From assembly GCA_031551965.1 (NCBI GenBank), contig JAVBMW010000020.1, positions 1 through 64,000 of the forward strand: a DNA stretch of 64,000 nt, read 5' to 3'. The notes beneath the pieces are model-generated. The model was not told the origin of the DNA, searched no databases, and was given only the letters and a program-made list of their open reading frames with translations. The first letter of the stretch is position 1; the number at the start of each line of letters is the position of its first letter. The position numbers were made by a program, and so were the translations under genes. Positions 31,761 through 40,739 of the stretch are shown here, piece after piece. This DNA is from CALVGQ01 sp031551965 (lineage in GTDB: Bacteria > Bacillota_I > Bacilli_A > Erysipelotrichales > Erysipelotrichaceae).

Positions 31761-32895
31761 CAATAATGTTATTTTTTTTCTCATATTGCTTATCAATATA
31801 TTCTTTAACTAAGAAATAAATGACCGCAAAGAATGGTACACCCAAAAACATCCCGGCAATTCCAAAGAAACCGCCACCAACCATAATCGCAAACATGATC
31901 CAAATCGTAGGTAGCCCCATCGAATCACCAAGGATTTTTGGTCCCAATAAGTTTCCATCAAATTGTTGTAGTGCAAATATCCAAATAATGAATATCAAAC
32001 TATCTGCAGGATCCGTAATCAGTAAAATTATTACCCCTGGAACTGCCCCGATAAAAGGTCCAAAGAAAGGAATCATGTTAGTAACTCCAACCAAAAAACT
32101 AATCAACACAGCAAAATCCAGTTTTAATATCAACATTCCAAAATAGCACAATATTCCGATAATCAATGAATCGATCATTTTACCTATAATAAAACTATTA
32201 AACATTTTACTAGAAATTTGGCAAAAGCGAATCAACCAAGCAGAAACCTCTTTTGGAAAAAGGGCAATCGTTGCTTTTTTGGTACTTTCATAGAATTTTT
32301 CTCGATCAAGCAAGATATACACCGCTACTATCAAACCAATAAAGAAATTCGCAACTTGAGATGCTAAATAGACAGAATAACTCAAAATAGAAGGAATCTG
32401 ATTTTTCAAATAATCAATAGTCGTTAATACAGTTCCTTGTATCATATCAATAACCCAATCTATTATGACTGGATCAATATAAATACTATCAAACCAATTG
32501 TTGATATTTAAACTTGCTGCATCGAAATCCAAATTCACTGTAGTAATAAATGATTGAACACTGACCATAACTTGATTGACAATAATGGATACAAAACCAA
32601 TCAAACACATAACAGTGATAATTAAAGTCACAAAGACAGAAATCAATCTCTTTCTTTTTGGAGAACATTTTAAATTTTTAAAGAGTTGATTTTCAATTTT
32701 TTGATTTAAAGCATTCATTAAAAAAGCTAAAAAGAATCCTAAAATAAAGGGCATCAATACAACTAGCAATTTCGAAAGAAATTGTCGTATTGGTTCAAGA
32801 TTATGAATCACTGAATAAAAACTAACTATAATAATTCCAGCTATCGATAAAGCTATCGTATTTTCTTTTGTCGTTTCTTTAATTTTTATTTTCAT
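31753..32895 (-). CDS. AI-2E family (PerM/YtvI-type) membrane transporter
   Basis: A 380-residue membrane protein with about eight helices: an N-terminal pair, a central amphipathic region, and the conserved C-terminal block GVTNMIPFFGPFIGAVPGVI and QFDGNLLGPKILGDSMGLPT. This is the AI-2E/UPF0118 family, some members of which are Na+/H+ antiporters or exporters; the substrate is unknown here. The ATG at 32893-32895 has GGTGG upstream. It is not tied to a quorum-sensing gene in the window. Confidence 0.85.
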   Translation of the reverse strand: MKIKIKETTKENTIALSIAGIIIVSFYSVIHNLEPIRQFLSKLLVVLMPFILGFFLAFLMNALNQKIENQLFKNLKCSPKRKRLISVFVTLIITVMCLIGFVSIIVNQVMVSVQSFITTVNLDFDAASLNINNWFDSIYIDPVIIDWVIDMIQGTVLTTIDYLKNQIPSILSYSVYLASQVANFFIGLIVAVYILLDREKFYESTKKATIALFPKEVSAWLIRFCQISSKMFNSFIIGKMIDSLIIGILCYFGMLILKLDFAVLISFLVGVTNMIPFFGPFIGAVPGVIILLITDPADSLIFIIWIFALQQFDGNLLGPKILGDSMGLPTIWIMFAIMVGGGFFGIAGMFLGVPFFAVIYFLVKEYIDKQYEKKNNIIEE

Positions 32896-32994
32896 TTTAA
32901 CCACCGCCAATGTAATTTTATCATGAAATGCAACTTAAGAATATTAATAAAATCTAAATTATGATAAAATAATTTTTAAGAAAGAAGGTATTTT

Positions 32995-33474
32995 ATGTTA
33001 TATGTACTTGGCGGAACCGGAGTTGGTGCTGCACTTTGCTTCATGCTTGTAAAAGCTTATTTGGATACAGTGAAAAAAGAAAAGGAATTACTAGAAGTTC
33101 ATTCAGGAATGGTATTAAATGACCACTCACGTAATATGAAACTATTCAGCATTTTTCTTGCCGTTATGGGAGCAGTTACAATTTATTTAAACTATACATT
33201 TTCTCCAACTGAGCAAATCAATACGGCAATGGGGATCGTTATTGTATTTGCTGCAATCGGCTCATATTTCAGTATGTCTACACAAAATCGTTTTTATTAC
33301 AATGATGCTGGAATCATAGTAGAAGGAAAATACATCCGTTATAAAAGTGTTAAAAAAGTAGACGCCAAAAGATCTTTAGGTAAAAAGAATTACACTTTGC
33401 ACACTTTCCAAAATGAGGAAATTTTAATAAGTGCAAAGACTTCTCAATTTTTAGAAGAACGTCTAAAAAAATAG
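32995..33474 (+). CDS. Small membrane protein with PH-like tail, unknown
   Basis: A 159-residue protein. It has a first helix at about residues 3-22, two more at about 49-67 and 76-94, then a strand-rich cytosolic tail (FYYNDAGIIVEGKYIRYKS, EEILISAKTSQFLEERLK) that has the look of a bacterial PH-like domain. I do not recognise the family. AAGAAAGG is the ribosome site. The next gene starts 33 bases later, so they may be co-transcribed. Confidence 0.6.
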   Translation: MLYVLGGTGVGAALCFMLVKAYLDTVKKEKELLEVHSGMVLNDHSRNMKLFSIFLAVMGAVTIYLNYTFSPTEQINTAMGIVIVFAAIGSYFSMSTQNRFYYNDAGIIVEGKYIRYKSVKKVDAKRSLGKKNYTLHTFQNEEILISAKTSQFLEERLKK

Positions 33475-33507
33475 TTTAATTTATTAAATTAGAACCAAAC
33501 TAAGAAT

Positions 33508-34269
33508 ATGAAAATAATGACTTTTAATTTAAAAAATGACATGATTTTTACAAGAAGCCATCTTCGATGGAAGATAAGAAAAAACATTGTCATACAACTT
33601 ATTAAGCAAATCAATCCTGATATCATTGGGGTCCAAGAACTTACTCCTGAAATAAAACGTGAATTTAAAACGATCCTTTCTGAGTATGAATTCGTCGGTG
33701 AATCAAGAAATCATAAGGATGCTTGGATGAATGAACACAATGACATCGGTTATTTAAAGGATAAGTATGAATGCCTCAGCCATCATACAGTATGGTTATC
33801 CCACAAACCAAGCATTGAAGGAAGCCGTTTGTGGTCAAGCATTTTTCCCCGAATCTGTACTACTGCTTTGATCAAAGAAAAAGAGTCAAATCAAACCGTT
33901 GCAGTTTTTAATACTCATTTGGATCATTTACTTGCCACAAACAGAGAAGAAGAAATAAAAATCGTGTTGGATCAAATGAAAAACAGAAAAGATTATCCTT
34001 TAGTATTAATGGGTGATTTCAACACAAACATTCAATCTGCTGCTTTGAAAAAATTAGTTAAATCTGAATTGAATCTTGTCAGTGTTTGCACAAATCAAAA
34101 TACAATGCATCATGGTTCTGGTAAATCGAAAACTGATAAGCTACCCATTGACTATATTTTTATCAACAATAGATTAGAAGTTCTTGAGGCACATGTCATA
34201 ACTACTAGTTTTAACGGAATCTTTCCTTCCGATCATTTTCCAATAATCTGTGAAGTTCAAATCAAATAG
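33508..34269 (+). CDS. Endonuclease/exonuclease/phosphatase family protein
   Basis: A 253-residue EEP-fold hydrolase with the metal and catalytic motifs in order: MTFNLKND (Asn7), IIGVQEL (Glu), NTHLDHL (Asp/His), LMGDFNTN, and PIDYIFIN with SDHFPI at the end. Members cut DNA or RNA or remove phosphates from lipids or sugars; the exact substrate is not evident. It has no signal peptide. No strong ribosome site is seen before the ATG. Confidence 0.85.
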   Translation: MKIMTFNLKNDMIFTRSHLRWKIRKNIVIQLIKQINPDIIGVQELTPEIKREFKTILSEYEFVGESRNHKDAWMNEHNDIGYLKDKYECLSHHTVWLSHKPSIEGSRLWSSIFPRICTTALIKEKESNQTVAVFNTHLDHLLATNREEEIKIVLDQMKNRKDYPLVLMGDFNTNIQSAALKKLVKSELNLVSVCTNQNTMHHGSGKSKTDKLPIDYIFINNRLEVLEAHVITTSFNGIFPSDHFPIICEVQIK

Positions 34270-34297
34270 TATACACTATTAAAGGCAAGTTAACTCG

Positions 34298-34326
34298 TAC
34301 TGTATAACTACACTAAATACTGTATA
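34298..34326 (+). repeat. Direct repeat TACTGTATA x2, operator-like
   Basis: TACTGTATA occurs at 34298-34306 and 34318-34326, exactly 20 bases apart. It lies between the EEP gene and the esterase gene, upstream of a hairpin terminator. Confidence 0.45.
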
Positions 34327-34360
34327 GAATAAGTTGAAATTTTATAAAACATTTAAACTA

Positions 34361-34380
34361 GACACGAAAGTGTCTTTTTT
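34361..34380 (+). terminator. Terminator between EEP gene and esterase
   Basis: GACAC (34361-34365), GAAA loop, GTGTC (34370-34374), then six T. It ends the preceding transcript, or attenuates one entering the esterase gene. Confidence 0.75.
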
Positions 34381-34412
34381 GATACCATTAAATTAGAAAG
34401 TGGGGAAGACTT

Positions 34413-35519
34413 ATGGAAAAGAAATACAAACAACATCTTGTAGATACTCTACAAACAAATACGAAAACTAAACAAATTCACGGAATGGACGTTATATTTA
34501 AACTTGTACCGGATGATGCCCGTGAAAATGTATTAGATCCACGCGTTTATAAAAGCATGAAATTTCCAATGTTAATGATGAAATTCATGCCTAAAAAGAA
34601 AAACCAATCTTTTGAAGAAATGATTTTAGGTATGAGACCTATGTTTAATGGTATTAAATCTATTCATACAACACGTGATGACACTAAAATCACACGTACA
34701 ACTTTCAATAATAACGGTTACGATGTTCCAATCAGAATTTATGAACCAGCTTGTTTAGAAGAAGGCAAACAATACCCAGTGCTGTATTATATTCATGGTG
34801 GCGGATTCTTCGCAGGGTCTCCTGACGTAGTAGAAGAAGCATGTAAATTCATTGCTGAAACTTATCCATGTGTAGTTACTTCAGTTGATTATCGTTTAGC
34901 ACCTGAAAATCCTTATCCACTAGGACATGATGATTGCTATGAAGGTGTTAAATGGGTTGCAGCAAATATCAGCAACTATCATGGTAATCCTGATCAAATC
35001 TTCGTTTCTGGAGACAGCGCTGGTGGAAATTTAACAGCATACTGTTCATTACGCGATAAAGAAGATGGTGGAAAATTAGTTAAAGCTCAAATACTTTACT
35101 ACCCTACTGTAAATATGATCGGTACAAAAGATGAATATTTCCAACCTGCACCATTCGATTCTATCAGAGCTCACAGCAATGTTGTCAATGGTATGACCGG
35201 AATGATGGGCGGTATGTCTGGTGGTTTGGCTGATTTGATGGGACCTGAAGCAGATCCAGCAAGTAAATATCTTTCTCCTTATTCATCTGCAGATTTATCA
35301 GGACAAGCTCCTGCATTAATGATTGTAGGTCAATATGATTTCTTATACTATGAATCTGTAGCTTATGCTAAAAAATTACAATTAGCTGGTGTACCTGCAA
35401 AAACAATTGTATATAATGGGCAAACTCATGCATTCTTGGATCAAATGGGAATCCAACCTCAAGCTGAAGATAGTTGCTTAGAAGTAATTAAATTTGCTAA
35501 AGAAGTATTTAGTAAATAG
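34413..35519 (+). CDS. Alpha/beta hydrolase (HSL-type esterase/lipase)
   Basis: A 368-residue hydrolase of the hormone-sensitive lipase group. The oxyanion motif HGGGFFAGS (about residue 126), the nucleophile elbow GDSAGGNL, the catalytic Asp in GQYDFLYYE and the His in GQTHAFLDQ are all present. It should act on short-chain esters in the cytosol. An N-terminal extension of about 100 residues precedes the hydrolase fold. GGGGAAG precedes the ATG. The copied terminator at 35538-35570 follows. Confidence 0.88.
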   Translation: MEKKYKQHLVDTLQTNTKTKQIHGMDVIFKLVPDDARENVLDPRVYKSMKFPMLMMKFMPKKKNQSFEEMILGMRPMFNGIKSIHTTRDDTKITRTTFNNNGYDVPIRIYEPACLEEGKQYPVLYYIHGGGFFAGSPDVVEEACKFIAETYPCVVTSVDYRLAPENPYPLGHDDCYEGVKWVAANISNYHGNPDQIFVSGDSAGGNLTAYCSLRDKEDGGKLVKAQILYYPTVNMIGTKDEYFQPAPFDSIRAHSNVVNGMTGMMGGMSGGLADLMGPEADPASKYLSPYSSADLSGQAPALMIVGQYDFLYYESVAYAKKLQLAGVPAKTIVYNGQTHAFLDQMGIQPQAEDSCLEVIKFAKEVFSK

Positions 35520-35537
35520 TAACACACTACTCGAAAA

Positions 35538-35570
35538 GAAAACGTTGAATTCAATCTTCAACGTTTTTTC
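35538..35570. repeat. Copy of the DUF1653 3' end/terminator (left flank of TA pair)
   Basis: AACGTTGAATTCAATC, one differing base, then TCAACGTTTT: the same sequence stands at 36321-36346, exactly 780 bases away. Read on the reverse strand it still spells NVED and a TGA, like the end of the DUF1653 gene. It forms a stem (ACGTTGA/TCAACGT) and probably terminates both the esterase gene and the TA transcript. Confidence 0.8.
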
Positions 35571-35589
35571 ATTCTAATATTAGTACAAA

Positions 35590-35877
35590 CTATAATTGTG
35601 TATCAATAACTGATGTTTCTAATTTCAAATTTAATTTTAATAAAATTTTAACTAAAGTGCTTAAATTGGGGATAATTTGCAATGATTCGATTCTTGCAAT
35701 AGACGATTGAGGAACCCCGCATAAATGTGCGAGATCCCTTTGGCTGAGACCTAGTTCATTTCTTCGTTCTATCATTGTTCCAATTATTATCGCAATATTT
35801 TCTGCCTCCTCAATATCTTTTTTTCCATCCGGATCTATTTTTTTTACATAATCTTTATAGTTTTCCCAAGTTTTCAT
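35590..35877 (-). CDS. HigA-type XRE antitoxin
   Basis: A 95-residue protein with a C-terminal Cro/C1 helix-turn-helix at about residues 40-85 (LGLSQRDLAHLCGVPQSSIARIES). It follows and overlaps the toxin gene by 23 bases, the toxin-first order usual for HigBA. It should neutralise the toxin and repress the operon. GAGAGGG precedes the ATG. Confidence 0.85.
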   Translation of the reverse strand: MKTWENYKDYVKKIDPDGKKDIEEAENIAIIIGTMIERRNELGLSQRDLAHLCGVPQSSIARIESLQIIPNLSTLVKILLKLNLKLETSVIDTQL

Positions 35878-36238
35878 TTTTACCCTCTCTCAATAAATAT
35901 TCATCTCTTTCTTTTTTCGCTTTGCTTAACTCTTTCGATGGTGCTTTATTTGTCTTTTTTCTAAAATGATGTAACAACACAAAAGTATTGTTTTTATGAT
36001 AGAAATAGAAGATGCGATTAAATCCTGGTCTTAACTCCCAAATATCTTCATCAACATGTTTAGTAATATTTTCAGATAAATGTGTTCCATGTTCTTGAAG
36101 CAACTGTATTTGCAAAATAATCTGTTTATATTGTATTCGAGCATCCTTGTTGCTTTTCGATTTTAAACGTAATTCTTCTAAGAAATCCCATACATCAGAT
36201 TTACCATTTGATTTCTCATAAAACACAATATTGTACAT
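35855..36238 (-). CDS. HigB/RelE-type toxin (Gp49-like)
   Basis: A 127-residue RelE-superfamily mRNA interferase of the phage Gp49/HigB type: YNIVFYEKSNGKSDVWDFL near the start, ELRPGFNRIFYFYHKNNTFV and LLHHFRKKTNKAP in the catalytic sheet. It cuts mRNA on the ribosome when free. The ATG at 36236-36238 has no ribosome site, and TATACT (36243-36248) stands five bases upstream, so the message may be almost leaderless. The pair lies between two copies of the DUF1653 3' end, suggesting insertion as a unit. Confidence 0.85.
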   Translation of the reverse strand: MYNIVFYEKSNGKSDVWDFLEELRLKSKSNKDARIQYKQIILQIQLLQEHGTHLSENITKHVDEDIWELRPGFNRIFYFYHKNNTFVLLHHFRKKTNKAPSKELSKAKKERDEYLLREGKNENLGKL

Positions 36239-36315
36239 AATTAGTATATCCAATCTAGAAGATTTATTTCACTTACATGATAGCATAATTGATATCATAA
36301 ATCAATATTTATCTG

Positions 36316-36350
36316 AAAAAAACGTTGAATTCAATCCTCAACGTTTTCTT
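36316..36350. repeat. Authentic DUF1653 3' end/terminator (right flank of TA pair)
   Basis: The reverse strand reads the last DUF1653 codons (ENVED, TGA) inside the stem ACGTTGA/TCAACGT, followed by seven T, so it is the terminator of the ileS-DUF1653 transcript. The almost identical sequence at 35538-35570 marks the other side of the toxin-antitoxin pair. Confidence 0.85.
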
Positions 36351-36561
36351 TTTCTATCAGCATAAATCTTTGAACTTGTTTTCCTTCATGCATTACGAGT
36401 TCAGTAAACATCGCAATTGGTCTTACCCAAAATTGCATTTCACCATATAAAGCTTGATACAACACCAATTCTTCCTGAGTTTCGGAGTGATAAACGGTTC
36501 CGATCACTCGATACAGGTTTCCCTTGAAATGACGGTATATCCCTGTTTCAATTTTATCCAT
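36331..36561 (-). CDS. DUF1653 family protein
   Basis: A 76-residue protein, with the DUF1653 pattern IETGIYRHFKGNLYRVIG, SETQEELVLYQALYG and FWVRPIAMFTE. Function is unknown. Its ATG overlaps the end of ileS by eight bases (ATGGATAA) with no ribosome site of its own, so translation is coupled. The longer open frame upstream merely overlaps ileS out of frame. Confidence 0.85.
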   Translation of the reverse strand: MDKIETGIYRHFKGNLYRVIGTVYHSETQEELVLYQALYGEMQFWVRPIAMFTELVMHEGKQVQRFMLIEKENVED

Positions 36562-39280
36562 GAAGTACTTTTTGACAACGTGGACATAATCCCTCAGCGT
36601 CATGTTCTTTAGAGATATTCCAACAACGTGGACAAACTTCGCCTTCTGCGTGATCAACTTTGATTTTTAGATTTGAATATTGTACTCCATCATTATCTTC
36701 AAAGCTTACAGCACTCACAATACACCATTGCGCAACATTCTTTAATGATTCAAGAATTGCTTGATCTTCAGTGCTTGCACTGATTTTCAAGCTAGCTTCA
36801 AGTGGTTTACCAATTACTTTTTCTGTACGTGCTTCTTCTAATGCTTTAAGGATATCATCACGAAGTAGCATTAAACGAGAAAACTGAGTTTTGATTTCTT
36901 CGGCATTCGCATAATTTTGATCTTTCGCAAATTCTGTATAGTGAACCGAATCAGTCATATCATTTGTAAAGTTGTTCCAAACTTCTTGCATTGTGAAGCA
37001 TAGAATTGGGGCCCATAAACGAGCTAAAGTATCAACACAGTTCCACACCACAGATTGAACTTGCCTTCTGCGTTTGTCATCTTTCTTTTCAATATAAAGA
37101 ATATCTTTAGTGAAATCTAAATAATAACTACTTAATTCATTGATCATAAAGTTATTCAAAGTTGAAGTTACTAGATTATAATCATAATCCATATATGCTT
37201 TCTTTGCTTTTTGATTGACTTCATTAAGCATTACCATAATATATTGATCAGCTGCTTCTAAATCGTTATATTCAACTAAATCATTCTTTGGATCAAAATC
37301 TTCAACATTAACATTTCCAAGCATGAATCTAAATGTATTACGAACTTTACGATATTGTTCAGAGATTTGTTTCATCATTTCATCTCCGATACGCATATCT
37401 TGTTTGAAGTCAACATTACCACACCACAAACGTAAAATATCAGCACCATATTGTTTAACAACGTTGAGTGGATCGATCGTATTACCGATTGATTTACTCA
37501 TTTTCTCACCTTTAGCATCACAAACATAACCATGAGATAAAACTGATTTATAAGGGGCATGTCCATGTACTGCAGTTGAGATGATCAAACTTGAGTTGAA
37601 CCAACCACGATATTGATCTGACCCTTCAAAATAGATATCTGCAGGATGAGGTAATCCACGAGCGATCAATTCATTATTGCTAGAACCAGAATCAAACCAA
37701 ACATCCATAATGTCTTTTTCTTTTGTAAACTCACCATTAGGACTTGCAGGATTAGTATAACCTTCAGGTAGTAACTGTTTAACATCACGTTCAAACCAAA
37801 CATTGCTTCCATATTCTCTGAATAAAGCTGAGATATGATCAAATACTTCTTTTTCCATGATTGGTGTTTTGTCTTCGTTGTAGATAATTGGAATCGGAAC
37901 TCCCCATAAACGTTGACGTGAAATACACCAGTCTCCACGATCTTTGATCATGTTTGTAAGTCGAACTTCTCCCCATTCGTTATGCCATGTAACATTTTTT
38001 AATTCTGAAAGTAATTGTTCACGAATTTTTGAAATTGAGGCAAACCATTGAACAGTAGCTCTGAAGATGATCGGCTTTTTCATACGTTCATCATGCGGAT
38101 AACTATGCACGATTGTTTCTACATGAAGTAGATTGCCGCTTTCATTTAACTTCGTGATTACTTTTTTAGTACAGTCTTCAACGAAAAGTCCTTCTAAATC
38201 AGCACCTGCTTCAGCTGTCATACATCCTTTTTCATCAACTGGGCAAAATGCTTTCAATCCATATTTTAATCCAACATAGAAGTCATCAGCTCCATGACCT
38301 GGTGCTGTATGAACACATCCTGTACCATCTTCATCAGTTACGTGATTTCCACAGATGATCACAGACGGACGTTCTGGATAAAACGGATGATTCACTGTAA
38401 TCAATTCTAATTGTTTACCTTTAAAAGTTGCTACTGTTCCTAGATCAGTTAAACCAAATTTTTCTAATAGTTTATCTTTTAATGTGTCAACGAAAATCAG
38501 CTTTCCTTTTTCAGTATTTACACATACATAAGTATAAGCCTCATTTAAACAGATCGCTAAATTTGCAGGGATTGTCCTAGGAGTAGTTGTCCAAATGACA
38601 AATTTTTCATCGCCATTTAAAACACCTTTACCATCAAGTACATCAAACGCCACAAAGATCGTTGGATCTTTTTTATCAAAATAAACGATTTCGCTATCGG
38701 CAATCGCCGTTTCTTGTACAGGTGACCAGTAGATCGGTTTTAATCCTTGATAGATCAATCCATCTAGTGCCATCTTCGCAAAACTATCCACTTGATTCGC
38801 TTCAAATTCTTTTTTCAATGTGATGTACGGATTTTCAAAATCGGCCCATGTTCCTAAACGTTTCATCGTGCTCATTTGAGTTGCGATTTGTCCCTTAGCG
38901 TATTCTTCACATTTTTTTCTGAATTCAGCTGGACTGATTTCTTTACGGTTTACTCCTAATTTTTGGATAGCATTTTCAATCGGTAATCCATGAGTATCCC
39001 ATCCTGGAAAAAACGGTGTGTAGTAGCCATTCATTGCATGTGATCTTACAATAAAATCTTTAATAATACGATTCATTGCCGTTCCAGCATGCAAATTCCC
39101 ATTCGCATACGGAGGACCATCATGAAGTACAAACAAAGGTTGTCCTTCATGTGCTTTCAATAATTTTTTGTATGCCTCATCATTTTCCCAAGTTTCTAAA
39201 AAAGCAGGTTCTTTAACATTTAAGTTTCCTCTCATTTCAAACTCAGTTTTTGGCATCAGTAGTGTGTCTTTAAAATCCAT
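36554..39280 (-). CDS. ileS: Isoleucyl-tRNA synthetase
   Basis: A 908-residue class I synthetase. The HIGH-type site is PPYANGNLHAG (near residue 55), the editing domain follows, and the KMSKS loop is GEKMSKSIGN at about residue 590. A C-terminal zinc finger CPRCWN...CPRC closes the protein. The start is the ATG at 39278-39280, nine bases from AAAGG; the ATG three codons earlier would abut the ribosome site. A T-box with an Ile (AUC) specifier controls it. It follows divIVA, as in many Firmicutes. Confidence 0.96.
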   Translation of the reverse strand: MDFKDTLLMPKTEFEMRGNLNVKEPAFLETWENDEAYKKLLKAHEGQPLFVLHDGPPYANGNLHAGTAMNRIIKDFIVRSHAMNGYYTPFFPGWDTHGLPIENAIQKLGVNRKEISPAEFRKKCEEYAKGQIATQMSTMKRLGTWADFENPYITLKKEFEANQVDSFAKMALDGLIYQGLKPIYWSPVQETAIADSEIVYFDKKDPTIFVAFDVLDGKGVLNGDEKFVIWTTTPRTIPANLAICLNEAYTYVCVNTEKGKLIFVDTLKDKLLEKFGLTDLGTVATFKGKQLELITVNHPFYPERPSVIICGNHVTDEDGTGCVHTAPGHGADDFYVGLKYGLKAFCPVDEKGCMTAEAGADLEGLFVEDCTKKVITKLNESGNLLHVETIVHSYPHDERMKKPIIFRATVQWFASISKIREQLLSELKNVTWHNEWGEVRLTNMIKDRGDWCISRQRLWGVPIPIIYNEDKTPIMEKEVFDHISALFREYGSNVWFERDVKQLLPEGYTNPASPNGEFTKEKDIMDVWFDSGSSNNELIARGLPHPADIYFEGSDQYRGWFNSSLIISTAVHGHAPYKSVLSHGYVCDAKGEKMSKSIGNTIDPLNVVKQYGADILRLWCGNVDFKQDMRIGDEMMKQISEQYRKVRNTFRFMLGNVNVEDFDPKNDLVEYNDLEAADQYIMVMLNEVNQKAKKAYMDYDYNLVTSTLNNFMINELSSYYLDFTKDILYIEKKDDKRRRQVQSVVWNCVDTLARLWAPILCFTMQEVWNNFTNDMTDSVHYTEFAKDQNYANAEEIKTQFSRLMLLRDDILKALEEARTEKVIGKPLEASLKISASTEDQAILESLKNVAQWCIVSAVSFEDNDGVQYSNLKIKVDHAEGEVCPRCWNISKEHDAEGLCPRCQKVLHG

Positions 39281-39302
39281 AATATTCATCCTTTCATAAA
39301 AA

Positions 39303-39512
39303 AACGCCCTTATTAAAATCTAAGGACGAAAATTCGCGGTACCACCTTAGTTCATACTCAAAGAGTATGCCCTCAAACTGTTAACGCCAGTATACGGTTT
39401 TTACTACGTTTCGTAAAAACAACTCCCAAGTGATATCTAGTATGTATCTTTGAATCGTTTGCACCAACCACGATTTCTCTAAACCTGATTACATCTAGCC
39501 TGTCTTGTTCAA
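39303..39512 (-). promoter_or_regulatory. T-box leader of ileS (specifier AUC, Ile)
   Basis: The reverse strand carries the T-box sequence AAGGTGGTACCGCG (at 39336-39352), followed by the terminator CGTCCTTA...TAAGGGCG and a T run next to ileS. Stem I includes TTTAGAGAAATCG. The probable specifier is ATC at 39432-39434, followed by ACTTGGGAG; the asnS leader has AAC in the same setting. Uncharged tRNA-Ile should stabilise the antiterminator. Confidence 0.93.
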
Positions 39513-39515
39513 CGT

Positions 39516-39986
39516 TTATCTTTTTCCCTTCATCCAATCCATATTTGGAATTTCAGGAAGTTCAAATTCATCAATCACTTTCATAAGTGAATTAACTTGT
39601 GCCTTCATATCTTCTTTCATTACACTTGCTTCATTTGATACATTTGCAACATCAACTAATACAATCCTCGCCGTTGATAATGCTTCTGTAATGATCGAAT
39701 TTGCATTTGAATGCGCTGTTTCAATAATCATATTCGCTTCTTTCAAGGCAATTCGAGCTAAATCTTCTGCTGCTCTTTCTTTAATCGTGATCCCTGTCGA
39801 AAGTTCCTGATAATTATTTTTCAACTCATTAAATTTTTCTTCAACGATTTTCAAATGCATTTTATAATTGGCAATTTCATTTTCGAGTTGAGCGATTTTG
39901 TTTTCATATTCCAAAATCGAGTCATCTACCTCAAAACGATCATACCCTTTTTTCATGATTCGAAATTGCGGTCTTCCTTCTGACAT
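39516..39986 (-). CDS. divIVA: Cell division protein DivIVA
   Basis: A 156-residue coiled-coil protein. The start FRIMKKGYDRFEVDDSI is the membrane-binding DivIVA motif, followed by long heptad regions (about residues 24-125). It marks negatively curved membrane at poles and septa. It lies between ylmH and ileS, the normal place. It ends within the start of the T-box region. Confidence 0.92.
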   Translation of the reverse strand: MSEGRPQFRIMKKGYDRFEVDDSILEYENKIAQLENEIANYKMHLKIVEEKFNELKNNYQELSTGITIKERAAEDLARIALKEANMIIETAHSNANSIITEALSTARIVLVDVANVSNEASVMKEDMKAQVNSLMKVIDEFELPEIPNMDWMKGKR

Positions 39987-39995
39987 ACTCTACTC

Positions 39996-40739
39996 CTAAC
40001 AATATTTCTTGATTTCAACTACAAATCTTCCCTTTCGAGTAAGATTTCCATCGCTTGCGATTTCAAAACGACCTACTTTAGTAATCGAAATCGTATCCCT
40101 ATTATGACACAACTTCGTACTTTCTTCAATAATTTCATGATTTACTTTTACTAAACCTTCTGTGATCATGTCTTGTGCATGTTGTCTAGAACAGGGAACC
40201 AAACTACTTACTATATTATCTAACCGAAAACTCGCAATGTTAATGGTAAACCGTTCATATATTTGTTCAGGCTCATAATGTTGATCACTTACTTCAAAAT
40301 GTACATTCGTTTTATGAATTTGTGTACATTGTTCGATGACAACAGAAGCAATATGTTTTGTACAATAGACAACGATTTTATCATCTTGCACAAACATATC
40401 ACCAAACTGATTGCGGTCTATTTTCAGTGCCATCAATGAACCTAACAAATCTCGATGTGTTAACTGCACAAATTTCTTACTTACTTTCGCAACTAAACAA
40501 ACCACAAAATCATTTTCTTCAAAGTCAGTACAAAGAAAAGCTATCCGGGCACGTCTTGCGAGTGGATAGCTTGGCACTCTTTGCATATTGATTTTATTTG
40601 AAAATCGTTTTTCAATAAACATCAATTGAGTTTCATCTAAAAAAGGTGTCGCAACATTACGATTTTGAAATATTGCCTGATCATAAAGATCTTCTATTCT
40701 AGCTAAAAGTTGTTTTTGATCTGTACTCAAATTAGTCAT
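39996..40739 (-). CDS. ylmH: YlmH, RNA-binding S4 protein
   Basis: A 247-residue protein with an N-terminal YlmH region and a C-terminal S4 domain at about residues 175-240 (FRLDNIVSSLVPCSRQHAQDM, GLVKVNHEIIEE). YlmH proteins are associated with ribosomes and the division cluster. Its ATG overlaps the sepF stop by eight bases. Confidence 0.9.
   Translation of the reverse strand: MTNLSTDQKQLLARIEDLYDQAIFQNRNVATPFLDETQLMFIEKRFSNKINMQRVPSYPLARRARIAFLCTDFEENDFVVCLVAKVSKKFVQLTHRDLLGSLMALKIDRNQFGDMFVQDDKIVVYCTKHIASVVIEQCTQIHKTNVHFEVSDQHYEPEQIYERFTINIASFRLDNIVSSLVPCSRQHAQDMITEGLVKVNHEIIEESTKLCHNRDTISITKVGRFEIASDGNLTRKGRFVVEIKKYC

Noticed and set aside
31753..32895. Quorum-sensing (AI-2) exporter
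   Set aside because: The family name is historical; no luxS or lsr gene is near and members have other activities.
36562..36657. N-terminal extension of the DUF1653 protein
   Set aside because: The 32 extra residues overlap ileS out of frame and are not part of the family; translation from 36561 fits the overlap pattern.
39505..39810. Rightward 101-residue Ser/Phe-rich frame
   Set aside because: It is the antisense of divIVA and the T-box region, without promoter or ribosome site.
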